A stretch of DNA of 64,000 nt from PHAA01 sp964494735 (GTDB lineage Bacteria > Bacillota > Syntrophomonadia > Syntrophomonadales > Syntrophomonadaceae): assembly GCA_964494735.1 (NCBI GenBank), contig CAZBSD010000001.1:1-64000 (forward strand), in the 5' to 3' direction. The translations under genes and the position numbers were made by a program. This document shows, piece after piece, positions 61,200 to 64,000 of the stretch (within the stretch, counting starts at the first letter, position 1; each line of letters opens with the position of its first letter). Under the pieces are notes generated by a model. That model was not told the DNA's origin. It saw nothing but the letters and a program-made list of their open reading frames with translations, and searched no databases.

Positions 61200-61920
61200 T
61201 ATGAAACATGCCAGCGCCAGAATCATAGTGATTATCCCAGCCTGTAACGAGGAATCCAACATCGAGGCGGTCGTTCGCGCGGTGAGGAAAAAGGCTCCTG
61301 AGGCCGACTATTTGGTCATAAACGACTGTTCCCGGGATAATACCCGCAAGGTGTGCCGCCGTAACCACTTCAACTACCTGGACCTGCCAGTCAATCTCGG
61401 TATCGGCGGAGGGATGCAGGCCGGCTATCGATATGCCCTGGAGAAGGATTACGACATAGCTATCCAACTGGATGGAGACGGCCAGCATGACCCTGCTTAT
61501 ATCCAAGACCTGGTGGCAGTTATTCGAAGCGGTGGTGCGGATGTGGTTATCGGCTCGCGCTTCGTCGACAGGCAAGGATTTCAGTCATCCTGGGCTCGTC
61601 GCCTGGGTATAACCTTCTTGAGCAGCTTGATCCGTCTTTGCTGCGGGGTACGGATCAAAGACGTAACCAGCGGTTACCGGGCAGTGAACCGTCGCTTCAT
61701 CAAGATCTATGCCAGTGAATATGCTCAGGATTATCCTGAACCGGAGGCTATCATCTGCGCCGCCCTGCATGGTGCCCGGATAAGCGAGGTGCCCGTGATG
61801 ATGCAGGTCAGATCGGAAGGAACCAGTTCCATCCATTCCTGGCGATCAGTCTATTATATGATCAAGGTTTCCCTGGCCATTTTGTTATACTGGCCCGCCC
61901 TGTGGAAGAGGTGGCCGTGA
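61183..61920 (+). CDS. Family-2 glycosyltransferase (polyprenyl-phosphate sugar synthase-like)
   Basis: 245 residues. ARIIVIIPACNEESNI, VINDCSRDNT, LDGDGQHDP (D-x-D) and DVTSGYRAVNR match the dolichyl-phosphate-mannose synthase-like group; a terminal hydrophobic segment (KVSLAILLYWPALW) may attach it to the membrane. It likely charges a polyprenyl phosphate with one sugar. The start is uncertain: TTG 61168, ATG 61183 or ATG 61201, all without a strong site. It overlaps the previous gene's end. Confidence 0.85.
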   Translation: MDDIPNMKHASARIIVIIPACNEESNIEAVVRAVRKKAPEADYLVINDCSRDNTRKVCRRNHFNYLDLPVNLGIGGGMQAGYRYALEKDYDIAIQLDGDGQHDPAYIQDLVAVIRSGGADVVIGSRFVDRQGFQSSWARRLGITFLSSLIRLCCGVRIKDVTSGYRAVNRRFIKIYASEYAQDYPEPEAIICAALHGARISEVPVMMQVRSEGTSSIHSWRSVYYMIKVSLAILLYWPALWKRWP

Positions 61921-62315
61921 TGGTGCCTATCCTGCTGCAAATCGCCTCCCTGGCCGGTATCGCCCTCTATTTCGCAGCCATATTCTATCTATTGTATAAG
62001 AGAACCCTGGCCTTGAAATATACTTTAATGTGGATCCTGTTCGGCATGGTAATGGCCGTCATCGCCGTCTTCCCCGAGCTGCTGGCCCGGTTTTCGGACC
62101 TGGTAGGCATATCCACCCCATCAAATGCCTTATTCGCAGCCATCTTGTTCGCCATTCTGCTTATCCTGATCGCCTTGACTTCTATCATTTCAGGGCTGAA
62201 CGATAAGAATACCCGGCTGGTGCAATCGCTGGCCCTCCTGGAGAAACGAGTGAGGGACCTGGAGAAAGCAGATGAAGATACTCTCCCAGACACCAAAGGG
62301 GAGATTTATCAATGA
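61920..62315 (+). CDS. DUF2304 family membrane protein
   Basis: 131 residues. Three hydrophobic helices are followed by a short charged coiled coil (NDKNTRLVQSLALLEKRVRDLEKA). This layout fits DUF2304 proteins, which usually neighbour polyprenyl-phosphate glycosyltransferases. The start ATG overlaps the previous stop (TGATG), so it is translationally coupled. Confidence 0.8.
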   Translation: MVPILLQIASLAGIALYFAAIFYLLYKRTLALKYTLMWILFGMVMAVIAVFPELLARFSDLVGISTPSNALFAAILFAILLILIALTSIISGLNDKNTRLVQSLALLEKRVRDLEKADEDTLPDTKGEIYQ

Positions 62316-62481
62316 ATAGCAGACGGATTGGAATGGGTCGACGACAGCTGTGCATGCTTTATCGCCTACTGTTCTGTTTATAGCGAGCGATAGAAATAAG
62401 CCCGGCGGTTAAAACAACGGCGAGCAGCAATGTCCTCTCCCTTTGTGGTTCTGTTCATTAAATTTGAAGCAGGTGTTGGTA

Positions 62482-62829
62482 TTGATATACTTATTGGTAT
62501 TACTCCAGGTCATCATGCTGTTGGTCGGCCAGATGCTGTGGAAGACCGAACTGTCCAAATTCGGTTACCTGGGTTCCGACAATTTCGTGAAGATCATGCT
62601 CTCCCCCGGTATCATGGCCGGCATTGTGATTTACATATTCGCTACCATAGCCTGGTTCTATATTCTATCCCGGGAGGCCTTCAACCTGGTCTATCCCCTC
62701 CAACTCAGTCTGGCTGCCATACTGGGCGTAGTGCTGTCCGTCTGCTATCTGCATGAGGGTCTATCCCTGCCCCGACTTTTAGGGATCATCTGCCTGGTGG
62801 CAGGCGCATTTCTGATAACCAGGCAGTAG
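62482..62829 (+). CDS. SMR/EamA-like small membrane protein
   Basis: 115 residues, four membrane helices. LWKTELSKFG after helix 1 and AFNLVYPLQLSLAAILGVVLS in helix 3 resemble the small multidrug resistance/ArnE-like flippase group. The context suggests it flips polyprenyl-phosphate-sugar across the membrane for the GT-C enzyme. The start is uncertain: TTG 62482 has AGGTG six bases upstream and fits the family length; longer frames from 62443 are possible. Confidence 0.65.
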   Translation: MIYLLVLLQVIMLLVGQMLWKTELSKFGYLGSDNFVKIMLSPGIMAGIVIYIFATIAWFYILSREAFNLVYPLQLSLAAILGVVLSVCYLHEGLSLPRLLGIICLVAGAFLITRQ

Positions 62830-62953
62830 CCTGTTTTCATCTTGTCCGACCTGGTCGCATTGTCCATCTTATTACCGTTGCCAAGACCAGAATTGCAGAG
62901 TCCACCCGTGTACCCAATCTCAGTCCTTATACAAGGCTTCCCACATAACAAAA

Positions 62954-63147
62954 GGCCCCTCATCGAGGGGCCTCAGACCGTCAAAAAAGGCCCATAGCTG
63001 CGTTAATACGGGAGCCCCATTCAATCGACGTACCTCATGTACGCCTTAATCACGGGACTCCCGAATGCCTTGCTCTAAGCCTTTTTTGCTCGGTCTGCCT
63101 GAATGTCGCTTGTTTGACGCCGGAGGCCCCTCATCGAGGGGCCTCCG
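62954..63147. repeat. Nested inverted-repeat element between two copies of a hairpin
   Basis: A 21-base hairpin-forming sequence occurs twice, at 62954-62974 and 63124-63144 (9-12 bp stems, loop ATC). Between them is a 123-base imperfect palindrome: CAGACCG/CGGTCTG (62975-62981, 63091-63097), AAAAAAGGC/GCCTTTTTT (62984-62992, 63079-63087), CGGGAG/CTCCCG (63009-63014, 63058-63063) and a CGTAC/GTACG central hairpin (63029-63043). No open frame. It looks like a mobile interspersed repeat (MITE- or REP-like) or a composite terminator between convergent genes. Confidence 0.6.
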
Positions 63148-63204
63148 CTTCCAATATCGCGTTATCGTCCAAACGGATCATAAACACCTAATTCAAATTT
63201 TGAT

Positions 63205-63996
63205 TTATTCGGTCTTCTTGGCGGCAGCTTCCTTCTTGACAGCAGCTGTCGGCGTAGGTTCCGCTTTTTTTACCAAACCCTGATACTGTTTGGTTAGATC
63301 CAGGAGTTGCTTGGAGAGGTCCTCCACCTGCGCGGTCAGGCTGGACACCATATTTTGATTGGCCTTATTGGCTTCGCCAAAGGTGTTCGTGACCGCGTCC
63401 TGGACCATCTGCTGGACCTGAGCCTGGCTGTTTTTGATCTGTTTGTTCAGATCGGCAACCTGGCCCGACAGACCCGAGAGCAAGGCCTTATTGGCCTTTT
63501 CCCCCTGTTCGTAAGTATTCATTACCACGTCTTTGACCATCTTCTGCACCATGGACTGGTTGCCCTGCACTTGCTTGGTCATTTCCATCACCTTCGTATT
63601 CAGCCCGGAGACCATGTCCTGACGGGCCTTCTCTGCCTGGCCATAGCTCTTGGCGACGGTCTCTTCGACCATTTTGCGGACCTGATCCTGGTTCTTACGC
63701 ATCTGGCTGTTCAGGTCCTCTACCTGGCCAGTCAGATCGGCAATCAGCTGCTGGTTGGCCTTGTTGACCTGCTCATAGGTATTTACGAAAGCAGTTTCAG
63801 CCATCTTCTGGAACTGCTCTTGGTTCTTGCGCATCTGCTTATTGAGCTCATCCTCAAACTTGGTCATCTCTTCGAGGGCGGCCTTGCTCTGCTCCATCTG
63901 TTTGCGGGTCATATCTTCAATCTGTTCCTGGGTGGCGGTCATACTCTTCATGCTCATGGCCCAGAAATCCCACATCTTGCTCATAGAGTCTTCCAT
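63205..63996 (-). CDS. Phasin-like coiled-coil protein with four tandem repeats
   Basis: 263 residues, nearly all amphipathic helix, with no signal. After an N-terminal MWDFWAMSM segment there are four repeats of about 44 residues that each begin like VQKMVxDxVxNTYEQxxKAN and continue to a Q/K-rich turn. An Ala/Lys/Pro tail (EPTPTAAVKKEAAAKK) follows, typical of phasins that coat polyhydroxyalkanoate granules. No PHA synthase is in the window. ATG 63996 may not be the true start because the window ends four bases later; ATG 63984 is also in frame. Confidence 0.7.
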   Translation of the reverse strand: MEDSMSKMWDFWAMSMKSMTATQEQIEDMTRKQMEQSKAALEEMTKFEDELNKQMRKNQEQFQKMAETAFVNTYEQVNKANQQLIADLTGQVEDLNSQMRKNQDQVRKMVEETVAKSYGQAEKARQDMVSGLNTKVMEMTKQVQGNQSMVQKMVKDVVMNTYEQGEKANKALLSGLSGQVADLNKQIKNSQAQVQQMVQDAVTNTFGEANKANQNMVSSLTAQVEDLSKQLLDLTKQYQGLVKKAEPTPTAAVKKEAAAKKTE

Positions 63997-64000
63997 GAGC

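Noticed and set aside
62954..63147. CRISPR array
   Set aside because: Only two copies of the short repeat, both self-complementary, with a structured 149-base spacing.

Overview
The window reads as the chromosome of an anaerobic, spore-forming type Firmicute (class Clostridia; a Syntrophomonas- or Desulfotomaculum-like lineage is the best guess). The reasons are strong AGGAGG-type ribosome binding sites, frequent TTG/GTG starts, a T-box leader, a DUF4489-type protein, an 11-gene complex I, a short-chain acyl-CoA dehydrogenase and a phasin-like protein. No rRNA, tRNA, CRISPR array, transposase or phage gene was found. A 100-N assembly gap lies at 25119-25218, so this is a draft contig or scaffold. 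Layout: 1-1.4 kb holds a truncated AarF/UbiB-type kinase and a CadC-like metal-sensing ArsR repressor with an operator-like palindrome. 1.9-11.9 kb is a tightly packed nuoABCDHIJKLMN operon lacking the NADH-input genes nuoEFG. 12-22.5 kb holds single genes: ndk, a carbohydrate-binding-module-like surface protein with a possible sporulation promoter, a class I aminotransferase, a GGDEF-EAL protein, a lipoprotein, a processive family-2 glycosyltransferase, a HAD phosphatase and a DedA protein. 22.6-25.3 kb holds a zinc-ribbon protein, an acyl-CoA dehydrogenase with its own promoter and terminator, and a nucleotidase-like gene cut by the gap. 25.3-28.6 kb is a MoxR ATPase / VWA protein / deoxynucleoside kinase / membrane protein operon. 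28.7-32.9 kb holds a BaiN/HI0933-type flavoprotein, a membrane-anchored unknown, a sugar nucleotidyltransferase and a DUF4489-like protein. 33-44.7 kb carries branched-chain amino acid synthesis, all on the minus strand: T-box-ilvD, then ilvB-ilvN-ilvC-leuA-leuC-leuD-leuB-cimA. CimA supplies 2-oxobutyrate from pyruvate and acetyl-CoA, so isoleucine need not come from threonine; LeuCDB can serve both the leucine and citramalate branches. 44.7-54.8 kb holds a 667-residue orphan protein, a 48-residue membrane peptide, a secreted beta-propeller protein, a dUTPase without its C-terminal motif, RmuC, a PAS-GAF-GGDEF cyclase, a degraded aldo/keto reductase start, an O6-alkylguanine methyltransferase and a polysaccharide deacetylase. 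54.8-59.1 kb is sbcD-sbcC. 59.2-62.8 kb holds an unknown gene and a polyprenyl-phosphate-sugar glycosylation set (GT-C transferase, GT2 synthase, DUF2304, SMR-like protein). 62.9-63.2 kb is an unusual nested inverted-repeat element, and the window ends with a four-repeat phasin-like protein. Several translation starts were moved from the longest frame on the basis of ribosome binding sites; these are explained per gene. Nothing here is clearly a wholly new multi-gene system. The items most worth checking are the MoxR-VWA-kinase operon, the nested repeat at 62.95-63.15 kb, the NuoI extension with the missing NuoEFG, and the promoter-spanning inverted repeat before the acyl-CoA dehydrogenase.
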